Assembly: GCF_030433895.1 (NCBI RefSeq)
Contig: NZ_JARUXE010000030.1
Location: 1 to 60,237 of the forward strand
Length of the DNA stretch: 60,237 bases
Source of the DNA: Arthrobacter sp. PsM3
Lineage (GTDB): Bacteria; Actinomycetota; Actinomycetes; Actinomycetales; Micrococcaceae
Direction: 5' to 3'
Shown here: in pieces, positions 9,528 to 17,682 of the stretch
How positions within the stretch are numbered: position 1 is the first letter of the stretch
How the letters are laid out: every line of letters begins with the position of its first letter
Notes under the pieces: generated by a model
The model's database searches: none
What the model saw: the letters and a program-made list of their open reading frames with translations, nothing else
Told to the model about the DNA's origin: nothing
Translations under genes and position numbers: made by a program

Positions 9528-9844
9528 GTGCGGTCCTCCCCCGCGCCGGCACCCGGCCGGGCGGGCTTCCGGCTGCCGAACATCTCCAGCATCCGGTCCG
9601 TGACGACGAATCCGCCGACCAGGTTGGCGGTCGCCAGCACCACTGCGATCAGGGCGATGGTGAGCAGCCCGGGATCGTCCGCCTGGCCAGCCACGATGAT
9701 GGCCCCCACGAGGATGATGCCGTGGATGGCGTTGGCACCGGACATCAGCGGGGTGTGCAGCTTGCTCGTCACCTTGGAGACGACTTCGAATCCTACGAAG
9801 ACGGCGAGGACCACCACCGTCAACAGGGTGATCGGGTCAATCAT
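9524..9844 (-). CDS. pntAb: NAD(P) transhydrogenase subunit alpha part 2 (membrane part)
   Basis: The 106 residues correspond to the membrane portion of the alpha subunit, which in E. coli is fused to the NAD-binding part. Three to four hydrophobic helices are visible, including L-L-T-V-V-V-L-A-V-F-V-G-F and the conserved M-S-G-A-N-A-I-H-G-I. It is translationally coupled at both ends by four-base overlaps with pntAa and pntB. The split arrangement is common in actinobacteria. Confidence 0.94.
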   Translation of the reverse strand: MIDPITLLTVVVLAVFVGFEVVSKVTSKLHTPLMSGANAIHGIILVGAIIVAGQADDPGLLTIALIAVVLATANLVGGFVVTDRMLEMFGSRKPARPGAGAGEDRT

Positions 9845-10998
9845 CTGCGGGCCTCCATGGCTTCGGCGGTGGCGGCATGCACGACGGAGCCGCCGTGGGT
9901 CAGGCAGGCGCCGGCGACAACCTCGTCGTCGAAATCCGGGACCACCTTGCCGTCGGCGGTCATCAGGGCCAGCAGGTTCGCGACGTTCTTGGCGAACAGC
10001 CGGGAGGCATCGGAGGGCATCGCCGAGGCGGCGTCCTGCAGGCCAACCAGGGTGACGGAGCCGCCGGCCACCGGGATCTGGAGGTCCCTGCCCGCGATGA
10101 CTCCTTCGACGTTTCCGCCGGATTCCGCCGCGAGGTCAACGACGACCGACCCGGCCCGCATGCCGGCCACCATCTCCGTGGTCACCAGCAAGGGGGCCGC
10201 CCGGCCGGGAATCGCCGCGGTGGTGATGAGGACATCCGCCGCCGCCACGTGCGGGGCCAGCAGGGCGCGCTGGCGCTTGGCCCGGTCCTCGCCAAGCTCA
10301 CGGGCGTAGCCGCCGCTGCCCTCAGCGGCCGTGTCCGCAGTTGGAGTGTCGAGGTCCAGGTGGATGAAGGTGCCACCCATCGAGGCGACTTCGTCGGCGG
10401 AGGCCGCCCGGATGTCGTTGGCGGAGACCCTGGCCCCCAGCCGCTTCGCGGTGCCGATCGCTTGCAGGCCGGCGACGCCGGCCCCCAGGATGAGCACCCG
10501 GGCCGGCGGGATCGTACCGGCGGCCGTCATGTAGAGCGGGAAGAACCGCGGGTAGCGAAGGGCCGCTTCCAGAACCGCGCGATAGCCGGAGACCAGCGAT
10601 TGCGAACTGAGCGCGTCCATGGACTGGGCCCGGGAGATGCGCGGAACCAGCTCCAGGGCGAAGGCGGTCACACCCGCGGCGGCCAGGGCGGCCACGGTTG
10701 GCAATTCCGACGCGGGCGAGGCGAACCCTATGGTGACGGTGCCGGGCCGGAGTCCCGCAGCGGTCTCCGGTTCGAGCGGCCGGACGTGCAGCAGGACATC
10801 CAGGGACTGGGCGGCCAGTTCCGGAACGATCGACGCTCCCGCCGCGGTGTAGGCGGCGTCCGCGTACCCTGCCGCAGTGCCGGCACGGCGCTCCACCGTC
10901 ACTTCCAGGCCGAGGGCCGTCAGTTGCTGCACCGTCTCCGGTGTGGCGGCAACCCGCCGTTCCCCTGCACGCTGCTCCCGCCTGACACCAACCTGCAC
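9841..10998 (-). CDS. pntAa: NAD(P) transhydrogenase subunit alpha part 1 (NAD-binding)
   Basis: This peripheral domain I binds NAD(H) and belongs to the alanine dehydrogenase/PNT fold family. The N-terminus G-V-R-R-E-Q-R-A-G-E-R-R-V-A matches AlaDh/PNT, and the Rossmann motif V-L-I-L-G-A-G-V-A-G-L-Q-A-I lies near residue 170. The 385 residues are typical. It starts at GTG 10998, preceded by AGGAG at good spacing, and heads the pntAa-pntAb-pntB operon. Confidence 0.95.
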   Translation of the reverse strand: MQVGVRREQRAGERRVAATPETVQQLTALGLEVTVERRAGTAAGYADAAYTAAGASIVPELAAQSLDVLLHVRPLEPETAAGLRPGTVTIGFASPASELPTVAALAAAGVTAFALELVPRISRAQSMDALSSQSLVSGYRAVLEAALRYPRFFPLYMTAAGTIPPARVLILGAGVAGLQAIGTAKRLGARVSANDIRAASADEVASMGGTFIHLDLDTPTADTAAEGSGGYARELGEDRAKRQRALLAPHVAAADVLITTAAIPGRAAPLLVTTEMVAGMRAGSVVVDLAAESGGNVEGVIAGRDLQIPVAGGSVTLVGLQDAASAMPSDASRLFAKNVANLLALMTADGKVVPDFDDEVVAGACLTHGGSVVHAATAEAMEARR

Positions 10999-11086
10999 GG
11001 GCTACTCCTCTCGGTTCGCTTCAGCGTAGTCACATGCTTCACGCTTTGGCGAGGGGTAGGGCCGCGGCGGGCCCCAACCCCCAGTC

Positions 11087-11542
11087 TCAGTGCGCGGCCA
11101 CGGCGGTGGAATCGGCCACCTGAAGCCTGTCCAGCAGCGCCTCGACAATAGGGAGGTCAGCGGGGATCCACGGCAGAGCCAGCACCTCGTCGCGGTTCCG
11201 GATGTTGATCCAGCGCAGCTCATCGTGGTCCTGCAGGGGGCGGGGAACCCCGTCGAGCACTTCAGCGAACCACACCCGCATCGCGGCACGTTCGTTTAGC
11301 GGCCAGCCGTCGGCGGAGCCGCCGGCCAGTTCGGCGCCCAGCCGGACCGTCACGCCAAGCTCTTCGAGCAGCTCCCGGTGCAGGGCCTGCTCGGCCGTCT
11401 CGCCGGACTCGACCTTGCCGCCGGGGAACTCCCACATGCCGGCGAACTGCGGGGGCGCCGTCCGCCGCGCCACAAGGAGCCGGCCGGGCTCGGCCAGCGA
11501 ATCCAATACGGCGCCGCCTGCAACGCTAATAAGTCCAGTCAC
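11087..11542 (-). CDS. mutT: NUDIX (deoxy)nucleoside triphosphate pyrophosphohydrolase, MutT-like
   Basis: This small enzyme (151 residues) hydrolyses oxidised or non-canonical nucleotides. The Nudix box lies at about 41-64 (G-G-K-V-E-S-G-E-T-A, then R-E-L-L-E-E-L-G-V), and the preceding W-E-F-P-G-G is typical of MutT. GTG 11542 is the only start that keeps the first strand. It sits alone between pntAa and the SRPBCC gene on the same strand. The exact substrate (8-oxo-dGTP or others) cannot be read from the sequence. Confidence 0.9.
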   Translation of the reverse strand: MTGLISVAGGAVLDSLAEPGRLLVARRTAPPQFAGMWEFPGGKVESGETAEQALHRELLEELGVTVRLGAELAGGSADGWPLNERAAMRVWFAEVLDGVPRPLQDHDELRWINIRNRDEVLALPWIPADLPIVEALLDRLQVADSTAVAAH

Positions 11543-11549
11543 GCCCCCA

Positions 11550-11555
11550 AGTCTA
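11550..11555 (-). promoter_or_regulatory. -10 element TAGACT, leaderless start of mutT
   Basis: TAGACT is seven bases upstream of GTG 11542. The intervening TGGGGGC offers no usable Shine-Dalgarno spacing. Confidence 0.5.
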
Positions 11556-11622
11556 GACAGGGTCCAGGGCAGATTCCGGTGCGGTGCCGGTCTGCCGGCA
11601 ATTTACCGCGCGGAATCCACAT

Positions 11623-12171
11623 CTACCCCGCGGCCTTCGAACCGGTTGTCCTGCCCGCTGCACTGTTGCCGCCGAACGCAGTGGCGCCCGGAAAGCAGCC
11701 GCCTGCTGGCCTGGGGATGCTGCCCGACAAGGCGTGGAGCCTGGCTTCGTGTCTGCCGAGGAGTTCGGCGCGTTTCCTGACGGCTCGAACGTACTCGGCG
11801 AGTGCCCGCTCCACATCGGGGAGGGCCTTCCGAAGCAGGCCCAGCAGCGGGCCGGTGAACTCCTCCCGGACGTGCAGGTGCGTCATCCCGCCGTGGGGTG
11901 TGAGTGTGAACGTGCGAACGCCCTTCAACAGGCCAAGGGGCAGGCCTCCGGTCCAGGTCATCACCTCTCCCGGCATCTGCCGGACGCGTAGCCGGAAGGT
12001 GCGGTTCCCGCCGGTGCGGGTCCGGACCCTAATGGTTCCGCCGTGGCGCAGTTCGCCGTCGAGGCGGGTAATGCCGGAGTCCCAGACGGTGAAGTTACCC
12101 CCGTCCGTGATGATTTCCCATACCGTGGAGTTCCGCGCATGGATCAGGGTCTCGGCCTCAAAGGATTTCAC
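11623..12171 (-). CDS. SRPBCC/START-like family protein
   Basis: The first ~145 residues form a START/Bet v1-like unit: M-K-S-F-E-A-E-T-L-I-H-A, W-E-I-I-T-D-G-G-N-F, a G-G-T-I-R-V-R strand, M-P-G-E-V-M-T-W-T-G-G, and a C-terminal amphipathic helix (L-P-D-V-E-R-A-L-A-E-Y). Such proteins bind lipids or other hydrophobic ligands; no specific ligand can be inferred. The last ~35 residues are Gly/Ala/Pro-rich and unconserved-looking. ATG 12171 is the natural start. Confidence 0.8.
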   Translation of the reverse strand: MKSFEAETLIHARNSTVWEIITDGGNFTVWDSGITRLDGELRHGGTIRVRTRTGGNRTFRLRVRQMPGEVMTWTGGLPLGLLKGVRTFTLTPHGGMTHLHVREEFTGPLLGLLRKALPDVERALAEYVRAVRKRAELLGRHEARLHALSGSIPRPAGGCFPGATAFGGNSAAGRTTGSKAAG

Positions 12172-12206
12172 GGCAACCTCGGGCCAGTACTGTGCTTTTG
12201 ATCATG

Positions 12207-12390
12207 TCAACGCAACGGCGCGTCACCGGAAAATTCCGGTTCCCGGCACTTGGCCGCCGTCTGGAGGTCACTGACCGCGGCCTGGACGCTAGCTGCTTCG
12301 TCCCGCAGGGAGTTGACCGCGGCCCGCGGGCATTGCGGCGGCTGCCCCGAGGGCGACCGATGCAGCCAGGATTGGGCGTGTTCTCGGCAT
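12207..12390 (-). pseudogene. small secreted coiled-coil protein, frameshifted
   Basis: ATG 12390 follows AAAGGAG at good spacing and opens a signal-peptide-like frame (M-P-R-T-R-P-I-L-A-A-S-V-A-L-G-A-A-A-A). That frame runs into TAG after about 33 codons. The +1 frame continues with a helix-forming sequence (V-N-S-L-R-D-E-A-A-S-V-Q-A-A-V-S-D-L-Q) and ends at 12207. The 184-base length is one base over a multiple of three, as a single frameshift would give. Each half looks coding only in its own frame. A sequencing error at a G/C run is possible. Confidence 0.45.
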
Positions 12391-12788
12391 TGGAGGCTCC
12401 TTTGCGAAGGGGGTGCGGCAGGCATTCCTGCCACTGGCGGTAAGACCATTGTCTGGCCGCACTGGGGGCCCGGGCATCATCCGGGGAAGGTGACCCGTGC
12501 CGGCAGCGCCCGGACGCCCGCGGCCGGTCCGGCACGAGTTACCCGCCCTGCGGATGCGGCGGCCCTGGCAAGCTAAGACGCCACGCCAGGGCCGCCTACC
12601 CCGGCTTCAACGGCATCATTGCACCGCCGCGGTATTTCCATGCTTATCCCGATTCGAAGGAAGCCGGTAAGGGTCCAACGGCCCGTCTGCCGCTCCGGGC
12701 GGGATGAGTGCGGCGCCGGCGTAGGGGAGAATGGAAGTGGCCGCCTTCGGCGAGGACCCGGAATACCGAGCGTGCCCGCCCCGTTAGA

Positions 12789-12812
12789 CAAATCAGACTA
12801 CAAATCCGATTT
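12789..12812 (+). promoter_or_regulatory. operator-like repeat upstream of the MFS gene
   Basis: In an otherwise GC-rich 475-base intergenic stretch, this AT-rich patch contains CAAATC twice, 12 bases apart, and the inverted repeat AAATC-C-GATTT at 12802-12812. It lies about 55 bases before the MFS start. I see no other feature between 12391 and 12865. Confidence 0.35.
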
Positions 12813-12865
12813 AACTTGCCGCATTCTCCTGGCTCCAGCCGGGAACGTCACCGAAAAGCAGACGA

Positions 12866-14074
12866 ATGACAACCACCACACAAGCCCCGGCGACGCCCAG
12901 GACCGGTTCCCGCCACCTCGCCCTTGCCATCGTTTCCCTTGCCATGGGCGGATTCGGCATCGGCACCACGGAGTTCACCATGATGGGCCTGCTCAAGGAG
13001 GTGGAGACCGGGCTCAACATCAGCACCCCGGAGGCCGGCCACCTGATCTCGGCCTATGCGCTCGGCGTCGTGGTAGGAGCCCCGCTGCTGGCCGCCGTCG
13101 GTGCCAAGATGCCGCGGAAGTACCTCGCCCTGGGGCTCATGCTGTTCTTCAGCATCGCGAACCTGTCGTCCTTCATCGCCCCGGACTACGGCACCATGCT
13201 CGTGTCGCGTTTCGCCGCCGGGCTGCCCCACGGGGCCTTCTTCGGGGTTGCCGCCGTGATCGCGGCGTCACTGGTCGCGCCGACCAAGCGCGGCTGGGCC
13301 ATTTCGATGGTCATGGCCGGCCTGACCGTCTCCAACGTCATCGGCGTCCCCTTCGGCACCTGGCTGGGCCAGACGTACGGCTGGCGGCTGCTGTTCCTGC
13401 TGGTGGGCGTGATCGGCATTCTCACCCTGGTGATGCTCTGGAAGTTCCTGCCATACCAGAAGCCGCACGCCGATGCGAGCTTCCGCCGCGAACTGGGCGC
13501 CCTCAAACGGATGCAGGTCTGGCTGGCGATCCTCATCGGCATCGTGGGCTTCGGCGGCTTCTTCGCCACCTATACCTACATCGCGCACACCATGACCTCC
13601 GTGGCCGGCATTCCCGCAGCGTGGCTGCCCCTGGTTGTCGCGCTGTACGGGCTGGGCATGGTGGCCGGCAACATCGTCGGCGGCCGCATCGCGGACAAGT
13701 CCGTGATGGGAACCATCTACTGGGTGCTGCCCGGCATCGCCGTGGCGCTCGTGGTCTACGCCGTCGCCGTGCACTGGCCGTGGTCCGCCTACGTGATGGT
13801 CTTCGTCGTCGGCGGCGCCGGGTCATTGCTGGTCCCGGCGTTGCAGACCCGGTTGCTGGATGCGTCCCCGGATGCCCCCTCGCTGGCGTCCTCGCTCAAC
13901 CATGCGGCCCTGAACGTCGCCAACGCTTTGGGGGCCTTCCTCGGCGGACTCGTGATCGCCTGGGGCTGGGGCTACGTCGCACCCGCCCTCGTCGGGGCGG
14001 TACTGGCCATCCTGGGCCTCGGCGTCGCCCTGATCAGCGGGCTGGTGGAACGCAGGAGGCCGCTGGTCCGGTAG
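12866..14074 (+). CDS. MFS transporter, DHA1/AraJ-type
   Basis: The 402-residue protein has 12 predicted membrane helices and the N-terminal signature G-G-F-G-I-G-T-T-E-F-T-M-M-G-L-L found in the AraJ/NepI/PbuE group of DHA1 exporters. These carry sugars, purine nucleosides or drugs outward; the substrate cannot be told here. The loop after helix 2 holds G-A-K-M-P-R-K. No regulator gene is adjacent, although an operator-like repeat lies upstream. ATG 12866 has only a weak purine-rich stretch before it. Confidence 0.9.
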   Translation: MTTTTQAPATPRTGSRHLALAIVSLAMGGFGIGTTEFTMMGLLKEVETGLNISTPEAGHLISAYALGVVVGAPLLAAVGAKMPRKYLALGLMLFFSIANLSSFIAPDYGTMLVSRFAAGLPHGAFFGVAAVIAASLVAPTKRGWAISMVMAGLTVSNVIGVPFGTWLGQTYGWRLLFLLVGVIGILTLVMLWKFLPYQKPHADASFRRELGALKRMQVWLAILIGIVGFGGFFATYTYIAHTMTSVAGIPAAWLPLVVALYGLGMVAGNIVGGRIADKSVMGTIYWVLPGIAVALVVYAVAVHWPWSAYVMVFVVGGAGSLLVPALQTRLLDASPDAPSLASSLNHAALNVANALGAFLGGLVIAWGWGYVAPALVGAVLAILGLGVALISGLVERRRPLVR

Positions 14075-14102
14075 CCCGCAATGCGGTTACCGGACCAGCG
14101 GC
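14059..14102 (+). terminator. long perfect hairpin at the MFS stop codon
   Basis: A 15-base arm at 14059-14073, overlapping the end of the coding sequence, pairs exactly with 14088-14102. The loop can form a further short CCGC/GCGG stem. No T-tract follows, as is common for actinobacterial terminators. Confidence 0.65.
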
Positions 14103-14152
14103 TCCTCAGCCCTTCGCCTGCCTGACCCCGAGCCGGTCAGACCCGGGTCCGG

Positions 14153-15073
14153 TTACGGCGTGCTGACGCGCTGTACGTCCGGTTCAAGGTAAATGACCCG
14201 TGCAATCGGAACGGCCTCGCGGATCCGCGTTTCGGCGCCGTCGATCGCCTTGGCGATTTCCTGGCCCGTATCGGACCGGCCGATGCTGATTTTGGCGGCG
14301 ACCAGGAGTTCCTCCGGGCCGAGGTGCAGGGTCTTGAGGTGGATGATCGAGGTGCCGTCGGACTCGATGGCCGCCCGGATCTTGGCGACATCGTCCTTCG
14401 TGGCGGATTCGCCCAGCAGCAGGGACTTCGTTTCAATGGCCAGGACGGCGGCGATGGCGACCAGCAGGAAGCCGATCATCGCGGTACCCAGGGCATCCCA
14501 GATGCCGTTCCCGGTGAGGAGCGTCAGGCTCACGCCGAAGAGCGCGAAGACCAGGCCCAGGAGGGCGCCGAAGTCCTCAAGGAGGATCACGGGGAGCTCC
14601 GGCTGCTTGGCGCTGCGGATGAACTTGATCCAGCTTTGCTGGCCGCGGATGAGGTTGGATTCGATGATCGCGGTCCGGAATGAGAACGACTCGGCCATGA
14701 TGGCGCCGAGGAGCACGGCCAGCGGAACCCACCAGAACGCGCCCTCGATGGCGTGCGGGTGCTGGAGCTTTCCCCACGCCTCATACAGGGCAAAGAGGCC
14801 GCCCACGCTGAACAGGACGATGGAGACGATGAACGCGTAGATGTAGCGCTCGCGCCCGTAGCCGAAGGGATGCTCCGGGCTTGCCGCCCGATTGGCGCGC
14901 TTGCCGCCCACCAGCAGCAGGAGCTGGTTGCCGGAATCCGCGAGCGAGTGGATCGCTTCGGCCAGCATTGATGAGGAAAACGTCAGGAAATACGCGACGA
15001 ACTTCAGGACGGCGATGGTCAAGTTGGCAGCCAGCGCCGCAACAATCGCCTTGGTACCGCCATTTGCAGCCAA
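14153..15073 (-). CDS. cation diffusion facilitator family transporter
   Basis: This 306-residue CDF protein exports divalent metals (Zn, Fe, Mn or Co) in exchange for protons. Five to six helices are visible, with metal-site residues in H-S-L-A-D-S-G-N-Q (helix 2) and L-L-E-D-F-G-A-L (helix 5), then a cytoplasmic domain with the typical ferredoxin-like pattern. The start is TTG 15073 after AAGGAG at good spacing. It resembles the YdbO/SLC30A9-like branch with a long loop after helix 4; metal specificity is not assignable. Confidence 0.92.
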   Translation of the reverse strand: MAANGGTKAIVAALAANLTIAVLKFVAYFLTFSSSMLAEAIHSLADSGNQLLLLVGGKRANRAASPEHPFGYGRERYIYAFIVSIVLFSVGGLFALYEAWGKLQHPHAIEGAFWWVPLAVLLGAIMAESFSFRTAIIESNLIRGQQSWIKFIRSAKQPELPVILLEDFGALLGLVFALFGVSLTLLTGNGIWDALGTAMIGFLLVAIAAVLAIETKSLLLGESATKDDVAKIRAAIESDGTSIIHLKTLHLGPEELLVAAKISIGRSDTGQEIAKAIDGAETRIREAVPIARVIYLEPDVQRVSTP

Positions 15074-15378
15074 GAGAGCTTCTCCTTAGGGGTTCGACCG
15101 GGTGGTGGACTCCGGCCGGTGCCCGCGCCCACAAGGAATACCGTACCCGTTATGGCCCGGTCCAAGCACCGCACCAGCCCCGTACCGCCCAGGGCAGGGC
15201 AACGTACTGTCACCGGCGGGGCGGCCGGGCCGGCACGCAAACTCTGCAGGTCACGGCGCAGGTCACGGTGCAGGTAACGATTGGGGGTGCTCCTGCTGAC
15301 AAGCCATCCGGCCTATGTTAGCTTGAAGCCATAATCGGGATTCACCATTTGGATGCCGACGAATATGTAGGAGGAGTA

Positions 15379-15645
15379 ATGGGCTTTCTTGGCTGGATCA
15401 TTCTCGGACTCATAGTAGGTGCAATCGTTAAGGCCCTCATGCCTGGCAGGGTCGGCGGCGGCTGGGTCACCAGCCTCGTGCTCGGCGTAGTCGGGGCAGT
15501 GGTCGGCGGCTGGATCGGCGACCTGCTGTTCGGCGGCGGCAAGATGGAATTCTGGAATCTCGGTTCCTGGCTCCTGGCCATCGTCGGCGGCCTTGTGGTA
15601 GCCCTTGTCTACGGCGCCATCACAGGACGCAACAAGACCACGTAA
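15379..15645 (+). CDS. GlsB/YeaQ/YmgE family stress-response membrane protein
   Basis: The 88-residue protein is almost entirely membrane: three Gly-rich helices beginning M-G-F-L-G-W-I-I-L-G-L-I-V-G-A-I, with the family motif P-G-R-V-G-G-G-W in the first loop. Family members are transglycosylase-associated, stress-induced membrane proteins of unknown mechanism. I chose ATG 15379 because AGGAGG stands just upstream; the frame is open further but without a better start. A strong terminator follows. Confidence 0.9.
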   Translation: MGFLGWIILGLIVGAIVKALMPGRVGGGWVTSLVLGVVGAVVGGWIGDLLFGGGKMEFWNLGSWLLAIVGGLVVALVYGAITGRNKTT

Positions 15646-15698
15646 CGACGCCGGCCACCGGCCCTGCACCCGCTGGTGCAGGGATCGTGGCAACAACG

Positions 15699-15738
15699 AC
15701 GGCGGGGCCCACCTTTCGGTGGACCCCGCCGTATTTTC
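15699..15738. terminator. bidirectional intrinsic terminator between the GlsB gene and trmH
   Basis: A 15-base stem with one mismatch (15699-15713 against about 15718-15732) has a four-base loop and is followed by TATTTTCTT on the plus strand. It serves the convergent gene pair. Confidence 0.8.
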
Positions 15739-15797
15739 TTGCCCTGGTGCCGGGACCCACTGCGGGCCGGATGAGAAGCTAGCGGGCCGGTGCGAAG

Positions 15798-16709
15798 CTA
15801 GCTAGGCGGGTTTCCGCGGTCCTGCTGTGAGCGGGCGCTGGCGTACAGGCAGACGGTCGCCGCGGTCCCGAGGTTGAGGCTCTCGGCGGCACCATAGACC
15901 GGCACGGCCACACGGTGGTCGGCCAGGGCCAGTTCTTCCTCGGACAGGCCCTGGGCCTCGTTGCCGAAAAGCCACGCGGTCGGGCTCTCCAGCGCATACT
16001 CGGAGTCCCCGGCCGGCGCTCCCAGCCGGCGGGCCGCGTTCTGGTCCTGCAGCCGGTCCAGGTCCAGCTGGCCCTGGCCGTCCGCCGCGAGGACACCGAT
16101 GCCACGTTCCTTGCACCGGGCCACCAGCTCCCTGATGTCAGCGCCGAGCACCACCGGCAGGTGGAAGAGGGATCCCGCCGTCGAGCGCACGGCCTTGGGG
16201 TTGTAGATGTCGACGCTGGATGCGGTCAGGATGACGGCGTCCGCGCCGGCCGCGTCGGCTGCCCGCAGCACCGTGCCGGCGTTGCCGGGGTCACGGACCT
16301 CGCACAGCACGGCAACCAGCCGCGGGCCGGCGTCGAGCACCTGCTCCAGGCTGACATCCAGAAACCCGCAGACCGCGAGAATGCCCTGCGGGGTCACGGT
16401 GTCCGCCATGGCGGCCAGCACTTCGTCGGTGGCGAGGTAGGCGGTGGTGCCCTCCGCAAGTGTTTCCAGGTCAGGGTGCCGGTCGAGGCAGGCCTCGCTC
16501 GCGTAGACCTCATAGACGATGCCCGGCTCCCCCGCGGCAATCCGTTTCTGGTGCAGGGCCAGCGCCTCACGGACAGCCTGCGGGCCCTCCGCCAGGAACT
16601 CGCTGCGTTTTAAACGGGCCGGGCGCCCGGCAAGTTGTGCCACCTTCCTCACCCGATCAGCTCGGGGGTTGGAAAGTGGAAAATCTTGCGGGCGCCCGGT
16701 TTCGTTCAT
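15798..16709 (-). CDS. TrmH/SpoU family RNA methyltransferase
   Basis: This 303-residue SPOUT enzyme 2'-O-methylates tRNA or rRNA. All three motifs are present: E-V-R-D-P-G-N-A-G-T-V-L-R-A (motif 1, about 136-149), W-L-F-G-N-E-A-Q-G-L-S (motif 2, about 255), and A-E-S-L-N-L-G-T-A-A (motif 3, about 280). An N-terminal substrate-binding domain precedes them. It stands 65 bases downstream of rplT, a position conserved in actinobacteria, but has its own promoter-like element. The methylated nucleotide is not known. Confidence 0.93.
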   Translation of the reverse strand: MNETGRPQDFPLSNPRADRVRKVAQLAGRPARLKRSEFLAEGPQAVREALALHQKRIAAGEPGIVYEVYASEACLDRHPDLETLAEGTTAYLATDEVLAAMADTVTPQGILAVCGFLDVSLEQVLDAGPRLVAVLCEVRDPGNAGTVLRAADAAGADAVILTASSVDIYNPKAVRSTAGSLFHLPVVLGADIRELVARCKERGIGVLAADGQGQLDLDRLQDQNAARRLGAPAGDSEYALESPTAWLFGNEAQGLSEEELALADHRVAVPVYGAAESLNLGTAATVCLYASARSQQDRGNPPS

Positions 16710-16715
16710 ACAAGA

Positions 16716-16721
16716 ACCTTA
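16716..16721 (-). promoter_or_regulatory. -10 element TAAGGT, leaderless start of the trmH-family gene
   Basis: TAAGGT, then six bases, then ATG 16709. This gives the methyltransferase a transcript independent of infC-rpmI-rplT. Confidence 0.5.
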
Positions 16722-16774
16722 GTAGCTTTTGCAGCCGGTTCTTGAACGACGCAGTCCGTGGACTGCTTCAGGTA

Positions 16775-17254
16775 CTACTCTGCAGCCTCAGCAGCGGCGG
16801 CCTTCTTGGCAGCCGGCTTCTTCGCGGCGGCCTTCTTGGCAGCCGGCCTCTTCTCGGCCGGTGCAGCCTCAGCCTGGACGGCCGGAGCGGACGTGTCGGC
16901 GGGCAGGGCATCCTTGGCGATCTGGACCAGCGCGGCGAAGGCGTTGGCGTCAGAAACGGCAAGCTCGGCCAGCATCCGGCGGTCAACCTCGACCTCAGCG
17001 GCCTTGAGGCCCTGGATCAGACGGTTGTAAGTCAGGCCATTGGCGCGGGATGCAGCGTTGATGCGCTGGATCCACAGGCGGCGGAAGTCGCCCTTTTTCT
17101 TCTTGCGGTCGCCGTAGCTGTACACAAACGAGTGCAGCAGCTGCTCTTTGGCCTTGCGGTACAGGCGTGAGCGCTGTCCACGGTAGCCCTTTGCGCGTTC
17201 AAGGATAACCCGGCGCTTCTTGTGGGCGTTGACCGCCCTCTTCACACGTGCCAC
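16775..17254 (-). CDS. rplT: 50S ribosomal protein L20 with C-terminal extension
   Basis: L20 binds 23S rRNA early in 50S assembly and in many bacteria represses its own operon. Residues 1-118 are canonical ([15 protein letters not shown] at the start). About 40 further residues of Ala/Lys/Pro repeats ([10 protein letters not shown]) follow, absent from the normal ~118-residue family. The start is GTG 17254, seven bases after AAGGAG; the longer open frame upstream is non-homologous. It lies 118 bases after rpmI in the same operon. Confidence 0.95.
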   Translation of the reverse strand: MARVKRAVNAHKKRRVILERAKGYRGQRSRLYRKAKEQLLHSFVYSYGDRKKKKGDFRRLWIQRINAASRANGLTYNRLIQGLKAAEVEVDRRMLAELAVSDANAFAALVQIAKDALPADTSAPAVQAEAAPAEKRPAAKKAAAKKPAAKKAAAAEAAE

Positions 17255-17372
17255 GTGCGTACTCCTTAGAATTACTGATCCCAAGCATCTACTGCCGGAA
17301 CAACCGGCTGGCCTGAGAAGCCTTTTTGGTAGTTGACTGCTGCCAGGTGGCAACAATCAGAGAACTTGGAAC

Positions 17373-17567
17373 TTAGATGCCGAGCATCTTCCGGATGACC
17401 TTGGCGTCGCCCTTGAAGACGATCTTGTCGCCGGCGAGGCGGCGGGTCAGCCTGGAGGACTTGTGCTCGAGGTAGTGGCGGCGGTTGGCCTGCTGGCGGC
17501 GCAGCTTGCCGCTGCCGGTCAGCTTGAAGCGCTTCTTAGCACCACTGTGGGTCTTCATCTTCGGCAT
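17373..17567 (-). CDS. rpmI: 50S ribosomal protein L35
   Basis: The 64-residue basic protein begins [14 protein letters not shown] and ends V-I-R-K-M-L-G-I, as expected for L35. ATG 17567 is preceded by AAGGAG. It is the middle gene of infC-rpmI-rplT. Confidence 0.96.
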   Translation of the reverse strand: MPKMKTHSGAKKRFKLTGSGKLRRQQANRRHYLEHKSSRLTRRLAGDKIVFKGDAKVIRKMLGI

Positions 17568-17591
17568 GGGAACCGATCTCCTTACGTATCC

Positions 17592-17676
17592 GCAGACAGG
17601 GTCTGCAGTCTTTCGTGCAGCCGCCCCTGCGGGCGGCGTGCTGGTTTCTTGCTGCCGGACATTGCTGTCCGGCAGC
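17592..17676 (-). promoter_or_regulatory. three perfect hairpins between infC and rpmI
   Basis: The 115-base gap holds an 11-bp stem with a four-base loop (17651-17676) right after the infC stop, a 7-bp GC stem (17620-17637) and a 6-bp stem (17592-17606), all with exact pairing. No U-tract follows the first, so they look more like RNA processing or protein-binding elements than terminators. Control by L20 or RNase is possible but only inferred. Confidence 0.6.
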
Positions 17677-17682
17677 CCTGAG

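Noticed and set aside
9781..9800. tRNA T-loop-like TTCGAATCC
   Set aside because: It lies within pntAb coding sequence, and no cloverleaf can be built around it.
12158..12535. 125-codon minus-strand open frame
   Set aside because: Arg/Pro-rich reading of the region; only the two-frame secreted-protein reading has a ribosome binding site and signal peptide.
12619..14166. 515-codon open frame overlapping the MFS gene in another frame
   Set aside because: Arg-rich shadow; the MFS frame has 12 helices and family motifs.
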